Source: Dehalococcoidia bacterium (lineage in GTDB: Bacteria > Chloroflexota > Dehalococcoidia > GIF9 > UBA5629). Taken from it: a DNA stretch of 13,125 bases. A program made the translations under genes and the position numbers. The stretch spans positions 1-13,125 of the forward strand of contig JAQTLG010000014.1 in the NCBI GenBank assembly GCA_028715025.1. Direction: 5' to 3'. Shown in pieces: positions 7,001-13,125 of the stretch; position 1 is the stretch's first letter, and each line of letters begins with the position of its first letter. The notes beneath the pieces are model-generated. The model did no database searches, was not told the DNA's origin, and was given only the letters and a program-made list of their open reading frames with translations.

Positions 7001-9004
7001 TTACATACCCTGGAACAGACTAAACACCTGGTATACCGTTATAGCAATGGCGAAAGACAAAACCAGTTGAAAAACCAGTATGAGTGCGGGCCATTTCCAG
7101 CCTCCGGTCTCCTGCCGGATGGCGGCAATTGTAGCCACGCATGGTATGAAAAGCACCTGCACCACCAGAAAGGCTACTGCTGCCGCCGGGGTCAAAATCG
7201 CTTTCAGTTGCTGAGTAAAATCGCCGCTGCTGCCGCTCAGCATTACGCCCAAAGTGGCGATAGTGTTTTCCTTTGCCACAAAGCTGGAGAGAAGCGCTAC
7301 CATCATCTGCCAATTGAGTCCCATCAATCGCCCCACTGGCTCCAGGAATTTTCCGATATCCGCCAGTATGCTGTCGTTGATATTCCCGTTAGGAATTATT
7401 GACAGCAGCCAAACCAGGACGGAAACGGCAAGTATCACGGTGCCGGCGCGCTTGATAAAAGCCAGTATATTCTGCCAGGTAACCATGCCGATAAGCTTAA
7501 GGTCGGGCACATGATAAAGGGGTAGTTCCATAATCAGTGCGCTGCTTTTCCCGCGTATAACGAATCTGGTGAGTATCAGGCCGACGATAGCCATGATTAA
7601 TAAACTGAGTATTATCATTCCGATTGATATCAGTACTGCTGCGCTGCCGAAGAAGGCTGCAGCAATGATGGCTATTACGGCCATTCGACCTGTGCAGGGT
7701 ACGAGCGGTGTCAGTAGTATTGTAAGCAGTCGGGCGCGCGGCGAGTCTATAATGCGCGTTCCGAAAATGGCAGGCACATTGCAGCCGAAGCCCAGCACCA
7801 GCGGCAGGCACGACTTGCCGTGCAGCCCCAGCGCATGCATAAATCTGTCTGTTACGAAAGCAGCCCGCGACGTATAGCCGGTGTCTTCCAGAAAAGCCCA
7901 CGCCGCAAAGAAGAAGAAAAGTATGGGGATAAATGTGAGGACCGTCCCGGCGCCGCTCAGAACTCCATCGGCCAGAAAGCCCTGGAGCCACTGCGGTAAA
8001 TATGAAAGGGTGTATATGAAATCCCGTGCCCTCTCAATCAGATTAATATCGAGGAATTTCTGTATGGGGACGCCGATACTGAAGACCAGCCAGTACATGA
8101 CTCCCAGAATGGCTATAAGCATGAAGAGGCCCAATACGGGATGCGTGGCAACGCGATCGATCCTTTCTGTTAATGAGACCTGGCCTACGCGTCGTTTTTG
8201 CTGCGCCACGGCCATCATCCTTTCGACCCACTCATAGCGAAGCGTTGCTATAGTGACAGCCGCCGACTCGTGTTCCTTTAAATAAGAGTCGAGCGCAGGC
8301 CAACGTTCCGCCGGCATACGTGTCCGGATCATCTTGTTGATCTGCTCGTCCCCCTCGAGCAGTTTCATGGCCGTCCAATGTTTCGGGTACAGGCCGGTTA
8401 TGCCGTCATCAAGCAGCCTATCTACGTGGTCTATCACGTCCGTTATCTCACTGCCGTATTCAATATGCTTTACATTACGCAGGCCGGCGGCCGTGCCGCA
8501 CTCCTGTTCGATCTGGGTAATCAGCTCGCGGAGACCCCGGTTGGCGCGGGCTACGATCGGTACGACCGGTATATTCAGCGTCCGTGACAAAGCTTCGTAG
8601 TCGATTTTCAGACCCTGTTGTTCAGCAACGTCAAGCATGTTCAGAGCAATTACCAGGCGTGGGGCAAGCTCTATCAACTCAGCTACCAGGTATAAGTTTC
8701 GTTCCAGGCTGGCCGCGTTGAGGACAGCCACTACAACATTGGGATTTTCATGTACCAGGTAGTCCCTGGCTATCTGTTCCTCTACCGAATTGGCGGTAAG
8801 GCTGTAAGTGCCGGGCAGATCGATGATGTTCATCGTCAGACCGTCCCGGCGAAATACACCGGTTTTATGTTCGACTGTTTTGCCCGGCCAGTTGCCGACA
8901 TGCTGAGAAAGGCCGGTCAGCAGGTTGAAGATGGTGCTTTTACCCACATTGGGCGCGCCGGCCAGGGCGACTGTAATCTCCTCCGATTCCGTGATTTTTT
9001 TCAT
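7001..9004 (-). CDS. feoB: Ferrous iron transport protein B
   Basis: A 667-residue membrane Fe(II) transporter with an N-terminal GTPase domain. The G domain shows GAPNVGKST (16-24), the G2 threonine in NWPGKTVEH (Thr43), DLPG (62-65) and NMLD (122-125). A helical GDI-like region follows up to about 260. The membrane part has the two FeoB gate regions, with conserved GFGCNVPAIFGTR and VPCTGRMAV in the first and SFVAKENTIATLGVM and IPCVATIAAIRQE in the second. PCTGR replaces the more usual C-S-A-R form. Length fits the shorter FeoB type, which lacks the long C-terminal extension of enterobacterial proteins. The start overlaps the stop of the DtxR-FeoA gene by 4 bp (9001-9004), so translation is coupled and both should share the iron-responsive promoter near 9952-9980. 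No feoC is present. Confidence 0.97.
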   Translation of the reverse strand: MKKITESEEITVALAGAPNVGKSTIFNLLTGLSQHVGNWPGKTVEHKTGVFRRDGLTMNIIDLPGTYSLTANSVEEQIARDYLVHENPNVVVAVLNAASLERNLYLVAELIELAPRLVIALNMLDVAEQQGLKIDYEALSRTLNIPVVPIVARANRGLRELITQIEQECGTAAGLRNVKHIEYGSEITDVIDHVDRLLDDGITGLYPKHWTAMKLLEGDEQINKMIRTRMPAERWPALDSYLKEHESAAVTIATLRYEWVERMMAVAQQKRRVGQVSLTERIDRVATHPVLGLFMLIAILGVMYWLVFSIGVPIQKFLDINLIERARDFIYTLSYLPQWLQGFLADGVLSGAGTVLTFIPILFFFFAAWAFLEDTGYTSRAAFVTDRFMHALGLHGKSCLPLVLGFGCNVPAIFGTRIIDSPRARLLTILLTPLVPCTGRMAVIAIIAAAFFGSAAVLISIGMIILSLLIMAIVGLILTRFVIRGKSSALIMELPLYHVPDLKLIGMVTWQNILAFIKRAGTVILAVSVLVWLLSIIPNGNINDSILADIGKFLEPVGRLMGLNWQMMVALLSSFVAKENTIATLGVMLSGSSGDFTQQLKAILTPAAAVAFLVVQVLFIPCVATIAAIRQETGGWKWPALILVFQLVLSFAIAITVYQVFSLFQGM

Positions 9005-9912
9005 GAGGACCCCGTGCGCACAACTGATATTTTTTCAGCCAGCTGCCTGCCGATTGCCACATCGGTATCATGCACCCTTACCAGCACGGGGCCGCGGCGA
9101 TAGTTCTCTACCATTTTGATGATGCTGCCCGGAGTGAAGCCCAATGACAGGCATCTCCCAAGGGACCCTCGCCCGCCTCCGAAATTCTTGATAACGCCGG
9201 ATTCACCTGAATTAAGCTCTCCCAGAGAGATTTCGCATTCATCTGTTGTAAAAGAGACCTCCGGCAGCTGTTCAGCTGTCAGAAAGGAGGCCGTGGCAGT
9301 ATCCAGCGTCAATTTCGTATCCTGAAATTCGATTTCGAGCGAGCCGTCCCTGCTTTTCTTTATGACGCTGATAATTGCGCCGGGCCGTAATCCCAACTTC
9401 TCCATCGCTCTCAATAATTTGGGATCCTCGTTATCAACTGAAAGTATGCGTACTTTTACCGGAGGACGAAACGCAGATAACGGTCTATTTTCTCCCTGTT
9501 TTATGTTGCCCTTATCATCCGGTATTGCATGTCCGTGAGGACAGGTATCGACATTACCCAGTATGCTGGATAAACCTTTTTCAATATCAGGCGAGGTTGC
9601 GTGCTCCAGACGACAGGCTTCTTTGTGAACCTTATCCCACTTCATACCCAGTACGTCTGTCAGGAACCGCTCCCATAGGCGATGACGCCTGATCACAAGC
9701 AACGCCCTCTCTTCACCTGTGCGCGTGAGCGAAGCTCCCATCCTCGACTTATAATCGATCAGTCCCTTGTTTTCCAGCGTGCGCAGCATGTCCGTGACCG
9801 CAGGCTGCGATACTCCCAGGTCAGCTGCCAGGGACGAAGTAGAAACCGGGGCTTCCCTGCCCTGTCTTTTATATATGGCCTCCAGGTACTCCTCTATCCG
9901 TTCACTTTCCAT
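9001..9912 (-). CDS. DtxR/IdeR-type iron repressor fused to tandem FeoA-like domains
   Basis: A 303-residue protein joining a metal-dependent repressor to FeoA-type domains. Residues 1-65 are the winged helix (SLAADLGVSQPAVTDMLRTL). The dimerisation domain (about 66-125) carries likely metal ligands H77, E81, H96, C100, E103 and H104; the HKEACRLEH string lines up with H98, C102, E105 and H106 of DtxR. The cysteine at that place points to Fe(II) rather than Mn(II) sensing. The position of DtxR Met10 is Glu8. Residues about 150-225 and 229-300 are two SH3-like FeoA domains, each with the LGLRPG or LGFTPG turn. The second probably serves as FeoA for the adjoining FeoB, since no separate feoA exists. 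GGAG precedes ATG 9912. Autoregulation is likely through the dyad at 9936-9955. Confidence 0.92.
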   Translation of the reverse strand: MESERIEEYLEAIYKRQGREAPVSTSSLAADLGVSQPAVTDMLRTLENKGLIDYKSRMGASLTRTGEERALLVIRRHRLWERFLTDVLGMKWDKVHKEACRLEHATSPDIEKGLSSILGNVDTCPHGHAIPDDKGNIKQGENRPLSAFRPPVKVRILSVDNEDPKLLRAMEKLGLRPGAIISVIKKSRDGSLEIEFQDTKLTLDTATASFLTAEQLPEVSFTTDECEISLGELNSGESGVIKNFGGGRGSLGRCLSLGFTPGSIIKMVENYRRGPVLVRVHDTDVAIGRQLAEKISVVRTGSS

Positions 9913-9924
9913 ATAGCTCTCCAG

Positions 9925-9955
9925 TTAAGTTAGTTTAATTAAGTGAGCTTAATTA
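9925..9955 (-). promoter_or_regulatory. Probable DtxR-type operator of the feo operon
   Basis: A perfect dyad with 8-bp arms TAATTAAG (9936-9943) and CTTAATTA (9948-9955) around TGAG overlaps the -10 box. An overlapping 19-bp stretch starting TTAAGTTAG at 9925 matches the DtxR/IdeR box (TTAGGTTAGSCTAACCTAA) at 12 positions by hand alignment. Two offset sites would suit binding of two dimers, as known for DtxR family members. Binding is inferred. Confidence 0.65.
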
Positions 9956-9980
9956 TGGCATAAGAAAAAGAAATGTGCAA
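9952..9980 (-). promoter_or_regulatory. Candidate promoter of the dtxR-feoA/feoB operon
   Basis: On the minus strand, CATAAT (complement of 9952-9957, 5 of 6) lies 17 bp after TTGCAC (complement of 9975-9980, 3 of 6). The weak -35 box and operator overlap suit a repressible promoter. The start point would be near 9945, about 33 bases before the ATG. Confidence 0.5.
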
Positions 9981-10109
9981 GTCAGGAAATTTCCGCCGGT
10001 CACACGCTGGCGCGTATTCACAATTATTCGGGATTAATGTAATCTGATATTATGGCAGGAGCCGTTCAGGCTCGCATTTAAAATACCGGATTAGTTTTAT
10101 AGAAAGAAG

Positions 10110-10115
10110 TATAAT
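10110..10115 (+). promoter_or_regulatory. -10 box for the ICMT-like gene, implying a leaderless transcript
   Basis: A perfect TATAAT ends 10 bases before ATG 10126, so transcription would start at or within about 4 bases of the start codon. No good -35 box is seen at 16-18 bp, and no Shine-Dalgarno precedes the ATG. Confidence 0.4.
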
Positions 10116-10125
10116 CTAGTTAACC

Positions 10126-10707
10126 ATGTCACTAATACCAGCGTTCCAAATTGGTGTATGCAACGCATGGTTATTTATGATCATTTATCCCCTGCAATGG
10201 ATTGTTGTGCTCATCTTACCCAAACAAGTCGGTGACAGGACCAGTCATCCTGCCGAATTTAAAAAGGACCTGTGGGGAAAAGTATCCGGCTGGGTAACGG
10301 AAATCTTCTGGGTAGGCGCCACCCTGTATTCAATTTTCCTTCCGCTGGCGGTTGGAACGGCATGGCTGTATGCAGGGCTGGGTGTTTTTGCCGTAGGGTT
10401 GATGATTCTCGGTTGGGCAACGCTGACCGTCATGCGAACGGCGCCTGATAAGCCGTTTACCGCAGGCATATACCGCTTTTCCCGGCACCCGATGTACCTT
10501 TCCATGATCCTCGTCTATTTGGGAGTCAGCATCGCAGCCGCTTCCTGGCTATTTCTGCTCATCACGGTCATCACCTTTTTCCTGCAGCGCTTGCAGATGA
10601 TTAATGAAGAGAAGTTTTGCTGCCGAAAATTCGGCCCTGTTTACGTTGAGTATATGAAGGGGACCCCGAGGTGGATAGGCGTGCCGGGAACCGGTAATAG
10701 AATATAA
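10126..10707 (+). CDS. Isoprenylcysteine/phospholipid methyltransferase-like (ICMT/PEMT) membrane protein
   Basis: A 193-residue integral membrane methyltransferase-like protein with about five hydrophobic helices. The C-terminal half carries the ICMT/PEMT signature: GIYRFSRHPMYLSM (about 112-125), corresponding to the family's YxxxRHPxY motif, and EEKFCCRKFGPVYVEYMKGTPRW, matching the E-E...FG-x-x-Y-x-x-Y...P-R-W end that forms the SAM-binding site. Bacterial members methylate unknown lipids or small lipophilic acceptors; the substrate is not predictable here. It is divergent from the iron operon and followed by the TetR gene after 170 bp, so it may be independent of both. ATG 10126 has no Shine-Dalgarno but lies 10 bases after TATAAT. 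No other in-frame start with a ribosome site is better. Confidence 0.85.
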   Translation: MSLIPAFQIGVCNAWLFMIIYPLQWIVVLILPKQVGDRTSHPAEFKKDLWGKVSGWVTEIFWVGATLYSIFLPLAVGTAWLYAGLGVFAVGLMILGWATLTVMRTAPDKPFTAGIYRFSRHPMYLSMILVYLGVSIAAASWLFLLITVITFFLQRLQMINEEKFCCRKFGPVYVEYMKGTPRWIGVPGTGNRI

Positions 10708-10766
10708 GCGTATCTCGTATTTTATTGATGCTTAACCCCTGGCATTATACATAGCGTCTACCGTGT

Positions 10767-10800
10767 CGTGGAGTGTATACCGATCGTATAACTTTCCACG
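10767..10800 (+). other. Hairpin downstream of the ICMT-like gene
   Basis: CGTGGA (10767-10772) pairs with TCCACG (10795-10800), and inside it TATAC (10776-10780) pairs with GTATA (10786-10790) around CGATC. GTGGAG (10768-10773) could instead pair with CTCCAC at 10805-10810. No T-run follows, so it is not an ordinary terminator. It ends 28 bp before the tetR promoter. Confidence 0.35.
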
Positions 10801-10827
10801 GCTGCTCCACAGGCCTTTCCAGATAAC

Positions 10828-10855
10828 TTGACATGGTTGTAATACCTTATATAAT
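10828..10855 (+). promoter_or_regulatory. Consensus promoter of the TetR gene
   Basis: Perfect TTGACA (10828-10833) and perfect TATAAT (10850-10855) with a 16-bp spacer. The start point would fall near 10862, inside the dyad at 10854-10877, so operator occupancy would block it. Confidence 0.75.
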
Positions 10856-10877
10856 ATTAGTAAGTAGTTACTAATAT
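10854..10877 (+). promoter_or_regulatory. 24-bp dyad, probable TetR operator O1
   Basis: Perfect 10-bp arms ATATTAGTAA (10854-10863) and TTACTAATAT (10868-10877) surround GTAG. The dyad overlaps the -10 box and covers the start point, the classic position of a TetR-family autorepression site. A related site occurs at 11566-11583. Confidence 0.7.
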
Positions 10878-10887
10878 AGGATGGAAC

Positions 10888-11517
10888 ATACAAACGGATA
10901 GGCAGGACAGGGAGCGTCTCAGCGGTGAAGACAGGCGGGCGCAGATTATCGATATTGCTCTGACCCTTTTTGCAAAGAAGGGATTCACTGGAACGCGGAC
11001 CCGCGAAATAGCCGAGGTCGCCGGTATCAGCGAGACACTCATCTTCCTGCATTTCAAGACCAAGGACGAGCTGATACGGGCGGCGCTGGGCGCGTTGTTT
11101 CATGCCCATCCGGTCAGTGGTGTGCTGGTAAAACAGCTGAAAAAAACGGAAGATGATGCCGCTTTCTTTCGTACACTGGCCTTGCACTTCATCCGGCATA
11201 ATCGCGAAGATCCCAGAATTATGAAGCTGGCCATTTACAGCTCAATCGAAGGGGGTCACTTCTGGGAACTGACTAGGACCGATGAGACAGGCCCTTTAAT
11301 GATAACCCTGATAAGCGATTACATACAGAAAAGGATTGATGATGGCGCATTCGTAAAGACCAATGCCAAGATCGCGGCGCGGCTCTTTGTTGATGCGGTT
11401 TTTATGCATATCGCCGACAAATCAACGGCCATCACAGGCCCGCCGCTGACCTTCCCGGATGAAAAGGTGGTGGAAACACTGATCGATATCTTTCTGGGCG
11501 GCCTGAAAAAGAAATAA
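10888..11517 (+). CDS. TetR/AcrR family regulator with no usual start codon in frame
   Basis: The frame encodes a typical TetR protein of about 209 residues. The N-terminal HTH reads RRAQIIDIALTLFAKKGFTG, then TREIAEVAGISETLIFLHFK and TKDELIRAALG; the helical ligand domain runs to IDIFLGGLKKK. The frame is open from 10864, but no ATG, GTG or TTG occurs in it before 11095, which lies after the HTH. Two readings are possible. ATA 10888 may be the start, with AGGA (10878-10881) six bases before it. Alternatively ATG 10881, in another frame and stopped by TAG at 10899, was the start and one base has been gained or lost. The strong promoter and intact dyad argue that the gene is live. It probably controls itself and the methyltransferase gene 84 bases downstream. 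The inducer is unknown. Confidence 0.8.
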   Translation: MQTDRQDRERLSGEDRRAQIIDIALTLFAKKGFTGTRTREIAEVAGISETLIFLHFKTKDELIRAALGALFHAHPVSGVLVKQLKKTEDDAAFFRTLALHFIRHNREDPRIMKLAIYSSIEGGHFWELTRTDETGPLMITLISDYIQKRIDDGAFVKTNAKIAARLFVDAVFMHIADKSTAITGPPLTFPDEKVVETLIDIFLGGLKKK

Positions 11518-11565
11518 GGTCCGGTAAGATTGATGCAAAATGGTAGCTTATTAAGGGCTGATAAC

Positions 11566-11583
11566 TTTGTAAGTACTAACTAA
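11566..11583 (+). promoter_or_regulatory. Probable second TetR operator O2, upstream of the methyltransferase
   Basis: TTTGTAAGTACTAACTAA matches the core of the tetR dyad (TTAGTAAGTAGTTACTAA, 10857-10874) at 15 of 18 positions and is itself a dyad at 14 of 18. It lies 18 bases before the methyltransferase ATG, where a bound repressor could block transcription or read-through. I could not identify a convincing promoter for it. Confidence 0.55.
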
Positions 11584-11601
11584 ATAAGGGGGGGGGTTCA
11601 A

Positions 11602-12234
11602 ATGTCTAACAGAGATGAGCATAAAGAGGCGATCGGTGGCATGGAAAATGCGAGAGTGTATGCGGCATCCCATCGAAAATATGCAGGCTTGATGTATGGC
11701 AGCCTGGTCAAGGATATCGATGGGCTGAATCTTTCAGGTCGCTATCTTGAAATGGGAGCTGGACCGGGATATCTGGCTATGATGATCGCGGAGCGTAAAC
11801 CCGATAGTGAGATCACCGCAGTTGATATTTCTTCGGATATGATAGCTGTGGCAGGGGAATTTATTCAGGAGAAGAAGCTGGAAAACAAAATACATTACAT
11901 TCGGGGCGATGTTGGCGACGAGCAGTTTATGCAAAAACTGGGGACATTCGACCTGGTGTATACAACTTTTTCTTTACATCACTGGAAAGATCCGCATAAA
12001 TCTATCCGTAATCTCTGGAACGCTGTGCGACCCGGCGGCGCGCTGTGTATCCTGGATTTTCGCAGGATAGGCTGGCTGTGCTCATTACCCGTGAAATGGA
12101 GAGAGTTGGAGTCCCTCAGGGCTTCCTACAGTGCGAAAGAAGTTGAAGCGATATTTCAGAGGGCCGGGCTTACCGACTTTCGCATTAAGACAGCCTTCCC
12201 ATATCTGCTTCAAACCGCCATCGCATGGAAATGA
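11602..12234 (+). CDS. Class I SAM-dependent methyltransferase
   Basis: A 210-residue soluble methyltransferase of the Methyltransf_11/25 type. Motif I is YLEMGAGPGYLAMMIAERKP (about 48-67), the acidic ribose contact is in ITAVDIS (about 72-78), motif II is FDLVYTTFSLHHWKDP (about 115-130) and motif III is AVRPGGALCILDF. The SLHHW segment is common in ubiquinone/menaquinone-type (UbiE-like) and small-molecule methyltransferases. The acceptor is not predictable. The protein is on the short side and ends soon after strand 7 (YLLQTAIAWK). It follows the TetR gene by 84 bases, with an operator-like site in the gap, so it is probably the regulator's target. The Shine-Dalgarno is embedded in a run of nine G (11588-11596), ending 5 bases before ATG 11602. 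Confidence 0.92.
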   Translation: MSNRDEHKEAIGGMENARVYAASHRKYAGLMYGSLVKDIDGLNLSGRYLEMGAGPGYLAMMIAERKPDSEITAVDISSDMIAVAGEFIQEKKLENKIHYIRGDVGDEQFMQKLGTFDLVYTTFSLHHWKDPHKSIRNLWNAVRPGGALCILDFRRIGWLCSLPVKWRELESLRASYSAKEVEAIFQRAGLTDFRIKTAFPYLLQTAIAWK

Positions 12235-12291
12235 TACGGCCTGCCGGCGATTCAGACACTGATGGGAGTCAAGCTGATTCATTTGTTCTGT

Positions 12292-12297
12292 TATAAT
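12292..12297 (+). promoter_or_regulatory. Candidate -10 box for the DUF1805 lipoprotein gene
   Basis: A perfect TATAAT lies about 52 bases before the start codon in the 115-bp gap after the methyltransferase gene. No good -35 box is found at 16-18 bp, so this is tentative. Confidence 0.35.
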
Positions 12298-12349
12298 AAT
12301 GCTATTTCGTTCATTGTGATCCGGTTAGCGTTAATTGGAATAAGGAGAG

Positions 12350-12808
12350 ATGATAAAAAAGCAAATGAAATTTTCACCGGTACTGGCTTTAATTTCATTG
12401 TTGTCCTTGGCACTGCTATCCTGCAGCGCGCCGGCTCCTGTAAATGAATCGGCAGCGCCGCAGGTGTCAGTGGAGCCGGCACAAACCGTACCGCAAGCTG
12501 CAGGTACAACGGTTCACCAGAAAGTACAATTGACCAATAAGCAGGCGGACGGGTATGTTATTCCTTTCAGAAATGTGAAAATTGTCTGCGTGATAACGGA
12601 TGTCGGTATGGTGGGCTGCGGAGCCTTTGACGTAGCGGCACTGGATTCCTTCGCCTGCCCGGCGGCCCGGGTTAAATCCTCAACCGGCAATCCTATCGCT
12701 ACGGTGGAAGATCTGTTGCAGGGAACGGTCAAAGAAGCAAATGCCGAGGCAGGTAAACTCGGCATAAAAGTCGGTATGACCGGCAGGGAAGCGCTTGACC
12801 TGCTGTAA
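12350..12808 (+). CDS. Predicted lipoprotein with a DUF1805 (YunC-like) domain
   Basis: A 152-residue protein with a lipoprotein signal: basic start MIKKQMK, hydrophobic core and lipobox LLSC with Cys25. A Pro/Ala/Val-rich linker of about 30 residues follows. Residues about 55-152 match DUF1805: DGYVIPFRNVKIVCVITDVG, MVGCGAFDVAAL and the ending LGIKVGMTGREALDLL, which closely resembles the C-terminus of Bacillus YunC (recalled, not searched). YunC-type proteins are normally about 100 residues and lack export signals, so the secreted, lipid-anchored form is unusual. Cys85 and Cys91 lie close to each other in the CVITDVGMVGC stretch. AAGGAG (12342-12347) is only 2 bases from ATG 12350 and 17 from ATG 12365, so start choice is uncertain by five residues; both keep the signal sequence. 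Function unknown. Confidence 0.82.
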   Translation: MIKKQMKFSPVLALISLLSLALLSCSAPAPVNESAAPQVSVEPAQTVPQAAGTTVHQKVQLTNKQADGYVIPFRNVKIVCVITDVGMVGCGAFDVAALDSFACPAARVKSSTGNPIATVEDLLQGTVKEANAEAGKLGIKVGMTGREALDLL

Positions 12809-12825
12809 TGGCATAGCCATAAGGT

Positions 12826-12854
12826 AAGCCCCGCAGATTAATCGGGCGTCGCTT
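12826..12854. terminator. Possible terminator hairpin between convergent genes
   Basis: AAGC and CCCG (12826-12833) pair with CGGG (12843-12846) and GCTT (12851-12854), leaving a 4-base bulge and a 9-base loop. It lies in the 48-bp gap between two convergent genes, where a shared terminator is expected, but neither side has a clear T-run. Confidence 0.3.
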
Positions 12855-12856
12855 CT

Positions 12857-13125
12857 CTACATGGGAGGTTTGGCCGGCTTAAACGCATCCGGTACTTCGA
12901 CCGGCATAAAAAGCATGCCCAGACACATGGCTTTTCCGGTCTCGTCGAACCTGAGAGTGGAGGTGGCGCCCCCACCCAGAGCTTTATACGTCACCACCTG
13001 CAGAGAGTCGATGTTGGGCATCTCGTATATCTTGACTTCGCCTTTGACCAGCTCTTTGTAGTGGTCCTTGACCTTCTGCGGCGTGACCTGCTTTCTTATT
13101 ATCTCGTAATTCTCTTTATTGAAGG
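12857..13125 (-). CDS. AtuA-like ferredoxin-fold domain protein (N-terminus cut by right edge)
   Basis: The reverse strand is open from the window edge to TAG at 12857, giving the last 88 complete codons of a protein. It reads NKENYEIIRKQVTPQKVKDH, then LVKGEVKIYEMPNIDSLQVV, then YKALGGGATSTLRFDETGKA, ending MPVEVPDAFKPAKPPM. The pattern of EIIRxQ(V/L)T, VKGEVxxYExPNIxxL and ALGGGxTxxLRxDxxGK matches the C-terminal domain of AtuA-family proteins (formerly DUF1446), linked to acyclic terpene and related catabolism. This domain also occurs as a separate small protein of about 110 residues. Whether this is such a stand-alone protein or the end of a full AtuA cannot be told, because the start lies outside the window. 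It converges with the DUF1805 gene. Confidence 0.7.
   Translation of the reverse strand, partial: FNKENYEIIRKQVTPQKVKDHYKELVKGEVKIYEMPNIDSLQVVTYKALGGGATSTLRFDETGKAMCLGMLFMPVEVPDAFKPAKPPM

Noticed and set aside
7497..7991. Open frame of 164 codons on the same strand as feoB in another frame
   Set aside because: It lies entirely inside the FeoB gate region, whose motifs are intact, and its product has no family features.
10059..10073. Hairpin GAGCC/GGCTC in the gap between the iron operon and the ICMT-like gene
   Set aside because: A 5-bp stem with no T-run or conserved context; too weak to call a terminator or riboswitch.
11095..11517. TetR gene starting at TTG 11095
   Set aside because: This start would remove the entire HTH, which is well conserved upstream in the same uninterrupted frame.

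Overview
The window is about 13.1 kb of bacterial chromosome, cut through a gene at each end. Genes lie on both strands in short operons with ordinary sigma-A-type promoters. The mix fits an anaerobic, environmental member of the Chloroflexota, possibly Dehalococcoidia-like: a DsrE-like sulfur protein, a DtxR/FeoA/FeoB iron-uptake operon, a PadR regulator, an ICMT-type methyltransferase and an AtuA-like domain protein. This placement is inferred from gene content only; no rRNA or marker gene is present.

Left part (1-2700): a minus-strand DsrE/F-like protein runs off the left edge. Next come a plus-strand, membrane-attached GH10 glycosidase and a nitroreductase, probably cotranscribed, and then a tRNA-Ala(TGC) with its own promoter. 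The stretch at 2682-2947 is AT-rich and non-coding apart from a candidate promoter for an APC-family amino acid permease (2948-4504).

Middle part (4505-6950): a near-consensus promoter followed by a tandem 16-bp repeat drives a six-helix membrane protein whose stop overlaps the start of a 67-residue XRE-type HTH regulator. This looks like a self-regulating membrane protein/repressor pair. A small four-helix membrane protein follows. Facing it on the minus strand are a PadR-family regulator and a small HicB-like protein almost touching it. The PadR promoter matches consensus at both boxes, has a dyad in its spacer, and has a 16-bp palindrome across its -10 box.

Iron block (7001-9980, minus strand): a DtxR/IdeR-type repressor carrying two C-terminal FeoA/SH3-like domains overlaps feoB by 4 bp. 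A 20-bp dyad over the promoter -10 box suggests iron-dependent autorepression of ferrous iron uptake.

Right part (10100-13125, mainly plus strand): an apparently leaderless ICMT/PEMT-type membrane methyltransferase is followed by a TetR-family regulator with no usual start codon in frame. Its promoter carries a 24-bp dyad, and a similar site lies upstream of the next gene, a class I SAM methyltransferase. This suggests a TetR-controlled methyltransferase unit. A lipoprotein form of DUF1805 (YunC-like) follows, and a convergent AtuA-like domain protein is cut by the right edge.

I saw no CRISPR array, insertion sequence, prophage or integrase. No single stretch is clearly a new system. The most interesting signals are the paired TetR operators with the odd tetR start, the XRE/membrane pair with its tandem operator, the lipoprotein DUF1805, and the anchored GH10 enzyme with a changed active-site motif.
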